Source: SAR86 cluster bacterium
GTDB lineage: Bacteria; Pseudomonadota; Gammaproteobacteria; Magnimaribacterales; TMED112
DNA length: 36,960 nt
Direction: 5' to 3'
Assembly (NCBI GenBank): GCA_004321845.1
Contig: SHBL01000005.1
Coordinates: 1 to 36,960, forward strand
In this document: positions 1-6,815 of the stretch, one piece after another
How positions within the stretch are numbered: position 1 is the stretch's first letter
Layout of the letters: every line of letters begins with the position of its first letter
Made by a program: the position numbers and the translations under genes
The notes under the pieces: generated by a model
Databases searched by the model: none
What the model saw: the letters and a program-made list of their open reading frames with translations, nothing else
What the model was told of the DNA's origin: nothing

Positions 1-192
1 TCTTGGTTCATAAATTGTAGCCTCTCTGTCAACAAGAACTGGTAATTTATTGTAGGGGTTTATGCTGGGTAGTTCCTCTGGAAGTTTTCCTGCTGGATCA
101 AATTCTTTAATCTCACAAGCAATGTCTTTTTCTGCAAGCACTAGTCTTACCATGTGACTATAATGTCCTTTTTCTTCTGAATAAAATATCAT
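1..192 (-). CDS. sspA: Stringent starvation protein A, N-terminal part (runs off left edge)
   Basis: Only the first 64 codons lie in the window; the gene continues past position 1. The translation starts MIFYSEEKGHYSHMVRLVLA and has the thioredoxin-fold start of SspA/glutathione S-transferase-like proteins: the YSH.VR.VLAEK stretch, then N-P-x-N-K-L-P-V-L-VDRE, where the proline precedes the glutathione-site strand. SspA binds RNA polymerase and remodels transcription during starvation and acid stress in E. coli. The start ATG (190-192) overlaps the petC stop in an ATGA junction. Its place as the last gene after rplM-rpsI-petABC is the usual gammaproteobacterial order and supports the call. 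The C-terminal helical domain is not visible. Confidence 0.85.
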   Translation of the reverse strand, partial: MIFYSEEKGHYSHMVRLVLAEKDIACEIKEFDPAGKLPEELPSINPYNKLPVLVDREATIYEPR

Positions 193-887
193 TTAAGCTC
201 CTTTGCGTATTCTCTGTATAGAAGATTCATTACAGCTGTAAAAACAATGAAGAATAAAATAACGAAAATGCCATTTTTTTCTCTTGTTATTCTTGCTGGC
301 TCACTAGCATAAGCCAAAAAATTAACTAAATCTCTCATTGAGCTGTCAAACTCTTCTTTTGTCATTGAACCTTCAGAGACTTTTATAATATTACCATCCA
401 TGTCAAGTGCCTGGTTGCCTTGAAGCCCAGCAAGAACATTCGGCATTGCCGTACCAACGTAAACAAGATTATTTGATCCAGAAGTTTGTGAAGGATCTTC
501 ATAAAAAGTTCTTAAATATGTATAAATCCAATCATCGCCTCTAACTCTTGTTCTTAAAGTTAAGTCAGGAGCTCCAATGGGTGACTTATCTGGTATTCCA
601 AATGTCATATGGTCAGCTATTTTTGTATCAGCTGTCCTTATAAGGTCTTCGGTGATTATGTTTTCAGGTATAACCAAGTCTCTTTGCATTCTGTTCCATC
701 TTAATAATTTTAAGGAATGGCAGGCTGAACAGTAGTTCATATATAAACCTAGCCCTCTCTGCAATGAATATAAATCATGTACATCTGTAGAGAAATCATC
801 ACATTCTTCAAGACTTCCACAAGCATTTTCACCAGCTGAATAACTGTAGCTACTAAGAAGAAATATAATTAAAATTAGTTTTTTCAT
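189..887 (-). CDS. petC: Cytochrome c1 subunit of the bc1 complex
   Basis: This 232-residue protein is the c-type haem subunit that passes electrons from the Rieske centre to soluble or membrane cytochrome c. Residues 1-18 form a cleavable signal peptide. The haem attachment motif CSACH is at 53-57, the APDL motif at 106-109, and M148 in the GTAMPN stretch is the likely sixth haem ligand. A single C-terminal membrane anchor spans about 206-224, with a short basic tail in the cytoplasm. The length is normal for proteobacterial cytochrome c1. It overlaps petB upstream and sspA downstream by ATGA junctions, so the petABC genes are translationally coupled. Confidence 0.95.
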   Translation of the reverse strand: MKKLILIIFLLSSYSYSAGENACGSLEECDDFSTDVHDLYSLQRGLGLYMNYCSACHSLKLLRWNRMQRDLVIPENIITEDLIRTADTKIADHMTFGIPDKSPIGAPDLTLRTRVRGDDWIYTYLRTFYEDPSQTSGSNNLVYVGTAMPNVLAGLQGNQALDMDGNIIKVSEGSMTKEEFDSSMRDLVNFLAYASEPARITREKNGIFVILFFIVFTAVMNLLYREYAKELK

Positions 888-2128
888 AGCCTGTCCGGGA
901 CTTCAAGTGTTTTTTCATATTTAGTGTAAAAAGGCATGAGAATAAATGGTGCAAAGTAAAATACAGTGCAAATTTGCGCAACTAGAGTTCTTAGCTCATT
1001 TACAGGTTTTGTTCCTAGATAACCCAGAGTTATGAATGAAGCTGCAAATAATATCATAGCAATTTTGCTGTATATTCCTTTGTATCTTATGCTTTGTACA
1101 TTTGATCTATCGAGCCAAGGGACAACAAATAAGATTGCTATACTGCCTGCAAAAACTATAAAGCCTAAAAACTTACTAGTAATACCGAGAAATGGTATTC
1201 CAAAGGTTACTGCTCTTAAAATTGAATAGAAAGGTGCGTAATACCAAACTGGTGCAATATGGTCTGGAGTCTTAAGAAAATTAGCCTCTTCAAAGTTAGG
1301 TTTTTCAATAAAATACCCACCCCCGGTTGGAGCGAAAAATACAATTGCAAAAAATACTATGAAAAATACTCCAATAGCAGGCAAGGCTCCAAAGGTTTTA
1401 TAAGGGTGGAATGGTGCGCCATCTAATGGCATACCTTTAGAATCTCTGTATTTTTCAATATCTACACCCTCAGGATTCCCTGCACCAACTTCATGAAGAG
1501 CAAAAATATGAAAAACTACCAAAGCAATCATCAGCAGTGGCACTACAACAACATGTAAAGCAAAAAATCTAGATAATGTTATTCCAGATAATACAAAATC
1601 TCCTTGAATCCAAATCTGAAGGTCAGGCCCTATAAAAGGAATAGCACCAAACAGAGATAAGATCACATTTGCAGCCCAATATGACATTTGACCCCACGGC
1701 AATACATAACCTAAGAATCCCTCTGCCATTAGCAAAAAAAGCAAGAAACAACCAAATAACCAAACTAGCTCTTTTGGTTTTTGATAAGAACCGTACAAGA
1801 GCCCTCTAAACATATGGAAGTACATCAAAAAAAAGAATGCACTTGCTCCTGTGCTGTGCATATATCTCATTAACCAACCATATTCGACATCTCTCATAAT
1901 AAATTCAACGCTAGCAAAAGCACCTTCTTCAGTATTTGTATAAAACATCATCAACCAGATACCTGTTATAACTTGAACCATGAAAACAACCATTAATAAA
2001 GCACCAAATAGATAAAAAAAGTTAACTTTTTTTGGCACTGGATGTTTTGTTAAGTGTCGTTCAAGGTTTTCTGTAACGGGCAGCCTTCTATCTAGCCAAC
2101 CCATTATGGTGTTTTTTTCTGTAGCCAT
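884..2128 (-). CDS. petB: Cytochrome b subunit of the bc1 complex
   Basis: This 414-residue polytopic membrane protein carries both b haems and the Qo and Qi quinone sites. The haem-ligand histidines are H91/H105 in helix B and H192/H207 in helix D. The helix D pair is 15 apart rather than the 14 of mitochondrial cytochrome b. The Qo-site PEWY motif reads PVWY at 293-296, with valine in place of the glutamate; I recall this variant from other gammaproteobacteria. About eight hydrophobic helices are visible. It starts at the base where petA stops and overlaps petC by four bases. Length and order match the family, so the gene looks intact. Confidence 0.96.
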   Translation of the reverse strand: MATEKNTIMGWLDRRLPVTENLERHLTKHPVPKKVNFFYLFGALLMVVFMVQVITGIWLMMFYTNTEEGAFASVEFIMRDVEYGWLMRYMHSTGASAFFFLMYFHMFRGLLYGSYQKPKELVWLFGCFLLFLLMAEGFLGYVLPWGQMSYWAANVILSLFGAIPFIGPDLQIWIQGDFVLSGITLSRFFALHVVVVPLLMIALVVFHIFALHEVGAGNPEGVDIEKYRDSKGMPLDGAPFHPYKTFGALPAIGVFFIVFFAIVFFAPTGGGYFIEKPNFEEANFLKTPDHIAPVWYYAPFYSILRAVTFGIPFLGITSKFLGFIVFAGSIAILFVVPWLDRSNVQSIRYKGIYSKIAMILFAASFITLGYLGTKPVNELRTLVAQICTVFYFAPFILMPFYTKYEKTLEVPDRL

Positions 2129-2928
2129 TACACTTGTTCTCCTATAATTAATGTATCACCATCAAAAGAATGTGGTGGCACTTCAAGGTTAATTGGTGCT
2201 GGAACGCCTTTATATACTCTGCCAGCAAGATCAAATTTTGAACCATGACATGGACAGAAAAAACCGCCTAGCCATTCCTCATCCCAAGCTTTTGGTTCTA
2301 TTTCAGGATGATATTTGGGTGCACATGAAAGATGTGTACAAACACCCTTCAGAACTGTAAATTTTTCATTGGAAGATCTTGCAATGCCTTCAGACAAAGC
2401 TGGATCCGTGACTCTATCATTTAATTTAGGTAAGTTATCTAATGCTTTCTTTGTTTGATGAACAACAAAGATAGGAGTTCTTCTCCACTCAACTACAGCC
2501 ATAGCACCAGGATCAAGTTTTGAAAGATCAAATTTGACCGATGCACCTAGAGCTTTTGCTTTTTCACTTGGATTCCATGCACTCAGAAAAGGAACAGCAA
2601 ATCCTGTTACAGTCACTGCGCCCATAAGCCCTGAAGTGATCATAAGAGCTTTACGCCTTGTGTTATCAACTTTGTGATTATCTGCTCCAGAATTAACTGT
2701 TTCTACTAATTTGTTTGTGTCTGTAGCTACTTCACCTGTGAACAATTCATTCTTCCATTGGAAAAGATTTTTTTCAGCTTCTTTTTTGTCTGTTGTCTTG
2801 AGACTCTTTTTATGAATTTGCCCATCTATATTTAAATAACCCCAATAAAATGGCGATTTATCCCTAGTGTACAAAGACATTCCATCAAGAATATGAATGT
2901 GTTTTTTCCCTTGCTTATTTTTTGACAT
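2128..2928 (-). CDS. petA: Rieske iron-sulfur subunit of bc1 with an unusual N-terminal extension
   Basis: This is the 2Fe-2S subunit of the bc1 complex. The cluster ligands are C197/H199 in box CTHLSC and C225/H228 in box CPCHGS, with C202 and C227 placed for the stabilising disulfide. A twin-arginine signal anchor (RR at 91-92, hydrophobic to about 115) precedes the Rieske fold. The family is usually near 200 residues; this one has 266 because about 88 residues precede the twin arginines. Residues 15-65 read like the arm-type DNA-binding domain of tyrosine recombinases (W-G-Y-x-x-I-D-G, then K-S-L-K-T-T-D-K-K-E-A-E). I see no ATG, GTG or TTG codon close before the RR motif, so the extension is part of the reading frame; start M1 or M17. 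No clear ribosome binding site precedes M1. Confidence 0.92.
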   Translation of the reverse strand: MSKNKQGKKHIHILDGMSLYTRDKSPFYWGYLNIDGQIHKKSLKTTDKKEAEKNLFQWKNELFTGEVATDTNKLVETVNSGADNHKVDNTRRKALMITSGLMGAVTVTGFAVPFLSAWNPSEKAKALGASVKFDLSKLDPGAMAVVEWRRTPIFVVHQTKKALDNLPKLNDRVTDPALSEGIARSSNEKFTVLKGVCTHLSCAPKYHPEIEPKAWDEEWLGGFFCPCHGSKFDLAGRVYKGVPAPINLEVPPHSFDGDTLIIGEQV

Positions 2929-2954
2929 TTTGAACAGTTGGCTAGGTGTTCAAA
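2927..2954. repeat. Inverted repeat at the petA start, copy 2
   Basis: On the petA strand TTTGAACACCT is followed after a short loop by TGTTCAAAAT, so an 8-bp perfect stem (2929-2936 with 2947-2954) encloses a 10-base loop. The right arm runs into the petA ATG. The same two arms occur again at 3065-3104. Function is unknown; it could be an operator, a leader hairpin or the scar of a mobile insertion. Confidence 0.7.
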
Positions 2955-3003
2955 TTAGTGCGAAACCTATCCAATATATTCCTCTTAAAACTATATGTTC
3001 AGT

Positions 3004-3009
3004 ATTATA
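3004..3009 (-). promoter_or_regulatory. Possible petA -10 box (TATAAT)
   Basis: A perfect TATAAT on the minus strand lies 76 bases before the petA ATG in the longest gap of the window. No convincing -35 hexamer is found 16-18 bases upstream. It would give petABC-sspA a promoter separate from rplM-rpsI, with a leader of about 70 bases. Confidence 0.35.
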
Positions 3010-3025
3010 TATAGATTAATATTAA

Positions 3026-3043
3026 AATAAAAAGCTTTTTATT
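3026..3043. repeat. 18-bp perfect palindrome between rpsI and petA
   Basis: AATAAAAAGCTTTTTATT is self-complementary with no loop. It lies between the two TTTGAACA repeats and upstream of a possible petA -10 box. It could be an AT-rich operator or a weak terminator for rpsI; in AT-rich DNA it could also be chance. Confidence 0.5.
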
Positions 3044-3064
3044 AAATAATCTTTATAAATAATA

Positions 3065-3104
3065 ATTTTGAACAAAAATTAGAGTATATTTCAAGGTGTT
3101 CAAA
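3065..3104. repeat. Inverted repeat just after rpsI, copy 1
   Basis: It has the same arms as the repeat at 2927-2954: ATTTTGAACA at 3065-3074 (10 bases, also at 2927-2936) and AGGTGTTCAAA at 3094-3104 (11 bases, also at 2944-2954), here with a longer loop. It lies seven bases after the rpsI stop codon. It lacks a following T-run, so it is not an obvious intrinsic terminator. Confidence 0.7.
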
Positions 3105-3111
3105 GATAGAT

Positions 3112-3492
3112 TTACCTTTTAGAAAATTGCGGGCTCTTTCTTGCTTTCTTTAGACCAACTTTCTTTCTTTCTTTTACTCTTGAATCTCTTGTTAAATACC
3201 CAGCTTTTTTTAATTCTGCCCTTAGCTCTGGATTTTCTTCTAAAAGAGCTTTTGAAATAGCAAGCCTTATAGCTCCAGCTTGTCCAAAAGAACCTCCACC
3301 TTGCACTTTTGCATCCACATCGTATGCTTCTGCATTTTTTGTCAATACTAGTGGTTGTCTGACAATCATTTTGGCAACATCTCTTCCAAAATATTCATCA
3401 ATGCTTTTTTTATTTACGGTTACAACACCAGTGCCCTTGGTTAACCTAACAACTGCAGTAGCTTCTTTTCTTCTACCAGAAATAGTATTCAT
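3112..3492 (-). CDS. rpsI: 30S ribosomal protein S9
   Basis: This 126-residue protein is the small-subunit protein whose C-terminal tail reaches the P-site tRNA. It has the S9 start ([12 protein letters not shown]), the GGG-x-x-GQAGA-R-AI stretch near the middle and the basic end K-S-P-Q-F-S-K-R. E. coli S9 is 130 residues, so it is complete. Its ATG shares one base with the rplM stop (TAATG), the tight coupling expected for this two-gene ribosomal operon. petA follows after 183 bases on the same strand. Confidence 0.97.
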   Translation of the reverse strand: MNTISGRRKEATAVVRLTKGTGVVTVNKKSIDEYFGRDVAKMIVRQPLVLTKNAEAYDVDAKVQGGGSFGQAGAIRLAISKALLEENPELRAELKKAGYLTRDSRVKERKKVGLKKARKSPQFSKR

Positions 3493-3917
3493 TATTTTAT
3501 CTCCTGAGGATTCTGCGCTTCATGAGGATGATCTTCATTATCATAAACTTTTAATTTTTTAATTATTTGTCTGTTTAGTCTATTTTTTGGCAACATACCT
3601 TTCACTGCGTCTCTAATTACTTTTTCTGGATTTTTTTCCATTTGGTCTTGAAACGATATTTGTTTAATACCTCCTGGAAAACCTGAGTGCCTATAATATA
3701 TTTTATCTGTAGCTTTTTTCCCTGTTACTTCTATATTTTTTGCATTTAAAAGTATTACAAAATCACCAACATCAGAGTTAGGTGTGTATTCTGGCTTATT
3801 CTTTCCTCTTAATATATTTGCAACTTGTACAGATAATCTGCCTAGTTTTTTACCAGTACAGTCTAATATGTACCATTTTTGCTCAATATCTTGAGTTCTT
3901 AATGCTGTTGTTTTCAT
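3492..3917 (-). CDS. rplM: 50S ribosomal protein L13
   Basis: This 141-residue protein is an early-assembling 23S rRNA-binding protein. Diagnostic stretches are the W-Y-x-x-D-x-x-x-K-x-L-G-R-L start, [17 protein letters not shown], the [10 protein letters not shown] loop and [12 protein letters not shown]. The length matches E. coli L13 (142). It is the first gene of the rplM-rpsI operon. Its start is 55 bases from the divergent DegS-type gene, an AT-rich gap that must hold both promoters; no single strong hexamer pair stands out there. Confidence 0.97.
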   Translation of the reverse strand: MKTTALRTQDIEQKWYILDCTGKKLGRLSVQVANILRGKNKPEYTPNSDVGDFVILLNAKNIEVTGKKATDKIYYRHSGFPGGIKQISFQDQMEKNPEKVIRDAVKGMLPKNRLNRQIIKKLKVYDNEDHPHEAQNPQEIK

Positions 3918-3972
3918 GTAATGCTCAAAGTTGACCCGCTATATATTAATATATTGGTAAAGGATTTGAAAC

Positions 3973-4941
3973 ATGAAAAACCTGTTTTTATTAATATTAT
4001 TTTTTGGCGTATTTTTTGGCGCACAGTTTGTTTATTTTGAAAATCGATTATCAGATCAAAAAGAAATAAATTTCGATGATGTTTCAGCCTCAATTGTCAC
4101 AATTGAATCAATTAATAATAGAGGTAAAAGTTTTGGCTCTGGAGTGCTCATATCTGATGATGGTTATATTATTACAGCATTCCATGTACTTTCAGGAAAT
4201 TTAAGTACAGTAAAAATTGCCGGCAAATCTTATTTAGCGAATCTAATAGGTTTTGATGAATTTGCAGATTTAGCTGTTTTAAAAATCAATGAACAAGATT
4301 TAAAGCCCATTGAATTTTCAAATGGAGATGGTTTGCAGATTGGACAAACCGTGTATGCTATTGGCAATCCTTATAACCTAGGAACTTCTGTCTCAAGAGG
4401 TATATTAAGTGCAACAGGTAGAAATTTTGGTAATCCTTACTTAGACATCATCCAAACTGATGCTGCAATCAATAAAGGGAACTCAGGAGGAGCTTTAATA
4501 AATAGTGATGGAGAACTTATAGGATTAAGCACACTTATTGCATCTGCTTCAGGTGGTTCTGATGGTGTGGGTTTTGCTCTGCCATCAGATAAAGTTTTAT
4601 CCATCACTAATGAAATTATTAAATATGGCAAGGTAAATAGGGCTTGGCTTGGAGACTTTAGATTTCGAAGTGGCTTTTTTACTCCGACCAATAGTTCAAC
4701 AAGAATCCCAGTTTTATATGCTGTTGAATTAAATAGCAATTCAAATTTTACAGATGGTCTTAAAGATGGTGACATAATTATCAGCATTAAAGGAGCTGAA
4801 GCTAGATGGAATATTTTACTTGCTTCGGTGAACAGCATAATTCCGGGAGAAGTGCTTGATCTTAGAGTTATTAGGTCTGACAAGGAATTAGATTTAAAAC
4901 TTATTACAAAGGAGAGACCTAATACACCACAGGCTCTCTAA
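3973..4941 (+). CDS. degS: DegS-type inner-membrane serine protease (HtrA family)
   Basis: This 322-residue protein has one N-terminal membrane segment (about 2-22), a trypsin-like domain and one PDZ domain (about 230-316), which is the DegS rather than the two-PDZ DegP/DegQ layout. The triad is H71 in TAFHV, D99 in DEFADLAV and S171 in GNSGGAL. DegS cuts the anti-sigma factor RseA when its PDZ domain senses misfolded outer-membrane proteins, so this points to an envelope stress response. AAGGA lies eight bases before the ATG. It sits beside rplM as deg genes do in other gammaproteobacteria, and its last 23 bases overlap the convergent murA. RseA and RpoE are not in the window, so the signalling role is inferred. 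Confidence 0.85.
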   Translation: MKNLFLLILFFGVFFGAQFVYFENRLSDQKEINFDDVSASIVTIESINNRGKSFGSGVLISDDGYIITAFHVLSGNLSTVKIAGKSYLANLIGFDEFADLAVLKINEQDLKPIEFSNGDGLQIGQTVYAIGNPYNLGTSVSRGILSATGRNFGNPYLDIIQTDAAINKGNSGGALINSDGELIGLSTLIASASGGSDGVGFALPSDKVLSITNEIIKYGKVNRAWLGDFRFRSGFFTPTNSSTRIPVLYAVELNSNSNFTDGLKDGDIIISIKGAEARWNILLASVNSIIPGEVLDLRVIRSDKELDLKLITKERPNTPQAL

Positions 4942-6184
4942 TAATTTCAGCCCCTAATTTATTAAGCTTTTCTTCAATGCACTCATATCCTCTATCGATA
5001 TGATAGATATCATCTATTTGTGTTTTATTCTTTCCAACTAAACCAGCAAGTACCAAGCTAGCAGATGCTCTTAAGTCAGAGGCACTTACATCAGCTCCAA
5101 CTAAGTTAGACACCCCAGTAATTGACGCTTTATTGTTGTCTAAAGTAATATCAGCACCCATCTTCTTTAATTGGCTGACGTGCTGGAATCTATTTTCAAA
5201 TACAGTTTCTTCTATGATGCAAGTTCCCGATGCTATTGAATTTAATGTCATAAATTGAGCCTGCATATCTGTTGGGAATCCAGGAAATGGTTCTGTATAG
5301 ATATCTTGAGCTATTATATCTGATGAGGTTGCATCAACTTCAACATAATTTTCTCCAACATTAACCCCTACCCCCATGTCCGAGAGCTTCTTAGTAAGAA
5401 TTTTTATGGTTTGTGGAATAATTTTATTAACTTTCACATGTCCATTTGTGATTGCGCCAGCAACTAGATAAGTGCCTGCTTCTATTCTGTCAAATAATAC
5501 ATTCCATCTGCTTGCTTCTAAGCTTGATACGCCTGTTATTGAAATATTTGATTCTCCAGCTCCTTCGATCTTTGCTCCGCAGCTATTTAAATAATTAGCT
5601 AGCTCAACAACTTCTGGCTCTTTCGCACAATTTCGTAGAACTGTGACGCCATCTATTAAAGTAGCTGCCATCATTAAATTTTCTGTTCCTGTTACTGAAA
5701 CCTTAGGAAAATTAAAATCAATTGGATTAAGTGTCTTTGCTTCTAGATAAATATATTTAGAATCAGAAGTAATCTTAGCTCCCATTTGTTCAAGTCCTGC
5801 AAGATGAAAATCAATTGGTCTTGTGCCAATATCACAACCTCCTGGTTGAGAAATTTTTGCTTTTCCATATTTTGCCACAAGTGGTCCCATAACTAATATT
5901 GAAGCTCTCATAGTCTTAACTAACTCATATCTTGCTTCAGGTAGAGTAATGTTTGAAGAATTAATCTCAATGAAACCATCTTCATGAAAATTAATGTTTG
6001 CTCCCATTGAATTAAGCAATTCAAGTTTAGTTGTTATGTCTTGTAGGTGAGGTAAGTTACCAATATATGCAGAACCATCTAATAGAATTGTAGAAGCTAA
6101 GATTGGAAGGCCTGCATTTTTTGCCCCAGAACAATCAATTTCACCAAATAAATGATTGCCTCCTTTAATTATTAATCTTTCCAT
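4919..6184 (-). CDS. murA: UDP-N-acetylglucosamine 1-carboxyvinyltransferase
   Basis: MurA transfers enolpyruvate from PEP to UDP-GlcNAc, the first committed step of peptidoglycan synthesis, in the cytoplasm. The 421 residues match the family. K22-N23 in the SGAKNAGLP start bind substrate. C117 in QPGGCDIGTRP is the catalytic cysteine equivalent to E. coli C115, the residue fosfomycin alkylates. Two inside-out alpha/beta domains are expected. mlaC lies six bases upstream on the same strand, a reduced form of the mla-ibaG-murA cluster of other gammaproteobacteria. The 3' end overlaps the convergent DegS-type gene by 23 bases. Confidence 0.97.
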   Translation of the reverse strand: MERLIIKGGNHLFGEIDCSGAKNAGLPILASTILLDGSAYIGNLPHLQDITTKLELLNSMGANINFHEDGFIEINSSNITLPEARYELVKTMRASILVMGPLVAKYGKAKISQPGGCDIGTRPIDFHLAGLEQMGAKITSDSKYIYLEAKTLNPIDFNFPKVSVTGTENLMMAATLIDGVTVLRNCAKEPEVVELANYLNSCGAKIEGAGESNISITGVSSLEASRWNVLFDRIEAGTYLVAGAITNGHVKVNKIIPQTIKILTKKLSDMGVGVNVGENYVEVDATSSDIIAQDIYTEPFPGFPTDMQAQFMTLNSIASGTCIIEETVFENRFQHVSQLKKMGADITLDNNKASITGVSNLVGADVSASDLRASASLVLAGLVGKNKTQIDDIYHIDRGYECIEEKLNKLGAEIIREPVVY

Positions 6185-6190
6185 TTAATT

Positions 6191-6796
6191 TTAAAAAGTT
6201 GTTGGTTTCCAAGATTCTATAGCATCATCAAGATTAGAGTTACTTTCTAGATAAGTATCTTGAAATTGATTCCTAAATATCAAACCCAGATTTACGCCAT
6301 CTATAATTATGTTTACGATTCTGAATTCGTTATTTTTGTTTTTATAAACAATAAATTTCGTAACAAATGAGCTTGAGTCCGAATAAAAATTCATTGAGAC
6401 CTCAAATGTCTTTTTATTAACCTTAATCTCTTCATCTGTTTCAATTTGATAATTATCGAACTCCAATAAGGTTGTTACATAAGCATCTAAGAGCAGTTTC
6501 TTTGTAGTTTCCTCAAATAATTTCTTTTGCTCTTCAGTAGCTAAAGAATAGATTTTAGGTGTAAGAATTAATCTTGAAACAACTCCTACATCAACCATAG
6601 GTTCCCAAATAGCTTTAAGTCTATCTTTGAATGCTTTTGGATCTTCCTCATATTTTGAACCATCTTCCTTTATAACTGTCAAAAAGTACTGACCATTAGT
6701 GTCTATAAATTTATAAAGTTCAGGAATTTTATCTGCGTTAATAAATTGAGATAAAAGAAGAACAAATAAAATTTTTGATGAAAAAAATCGTATCAT
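6191..6796 (-). CDS. mlaC: MlaC-type periplasmic phospholipid carrier
   Basis: I place the start at the ATG at 6794-6796, giving 201 residues with a typical signal peptide (MIRFFSSKILFVLLLSQFINA). The open frame continues upstream to 6943 but would overlap kdsD head-on by over 120 bases and hide the signal peptide. The body shows the MlaC/Ttg2D pattern: an early Y-x-F-x-x-x-N-G stretch, a long helical region with L-T-P-K-I-Y-S-L, and a C-terminal beta part with W-K-P-T at the end. MlaC ferries phospholipids between the outer-membrane MlaA complex and the MlaFEDB importer. Here mlaF, mlaE, mlaD, mlaB and ibaG are all absent from the locus. A TATAAT lies exactly six bases before the ATG, which predicts a leaderless mRNA. 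Confidence 0.85.
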   Translation of the reverse strand: MIRFFSSKILFVLLLSQFINADKIPELYKFIDTNGQYFLTVIKEDGSKYEEDPKAFKDRLKAIWEPMVDVGVVSRLILTPKIYSLATEEQKKLFEETTKKLLLDAYVTTLLEFDNYQIETDEEIKVNKKTFEVSMNFYSDSSSFVTKFIVYKNKNNEFRIVNIIIDGVNLGLIFRNQFQDTYLESNSNLDDAIESWKPTTF

Positions 6797-6802
6797 GTGT
6801 AG

Positions 6803-6808
6803 ATTATA
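6803..6808 (-). promoter_or_regulatory. -10 box of mlaC (TATAAT, six bases before the ATG)
   Basis: A perfect TATAAT on the minus strand is followed by six bases and the mlaC ATG, so transcription should start at or next to the A of the start codon. It overlaps the -10-like box of kdsD on the other strand. No clear -35 is seen. Confidence 0.55.
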
Positions 6809-6810
6809 GT
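6805..6810 (+). promoter_or_regulatory. Possible -10 box of kdsD (TATAGT) overlapping that of mlaC
   Basis: TATAGT on the plus strand is five bases before the kdsD ATG and shares four bases with the mlaC -10 box. The whole gap between the two start codons is 19 bases, so the two promoters must overlap unless kdsD is transcribed from further upstream inside mlaC. Confidence 0.4.
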
Positions 6811-6815
6811 TTGAA

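Noticed and set aside
2128-3111. Prophage or integrative element at petA
   Set aside because: Only an integrase-arm-like stretch and short repeats are seen; there is no recombinase catalytic domain, phage gene or attachment site, and the flanking gene order is standard.
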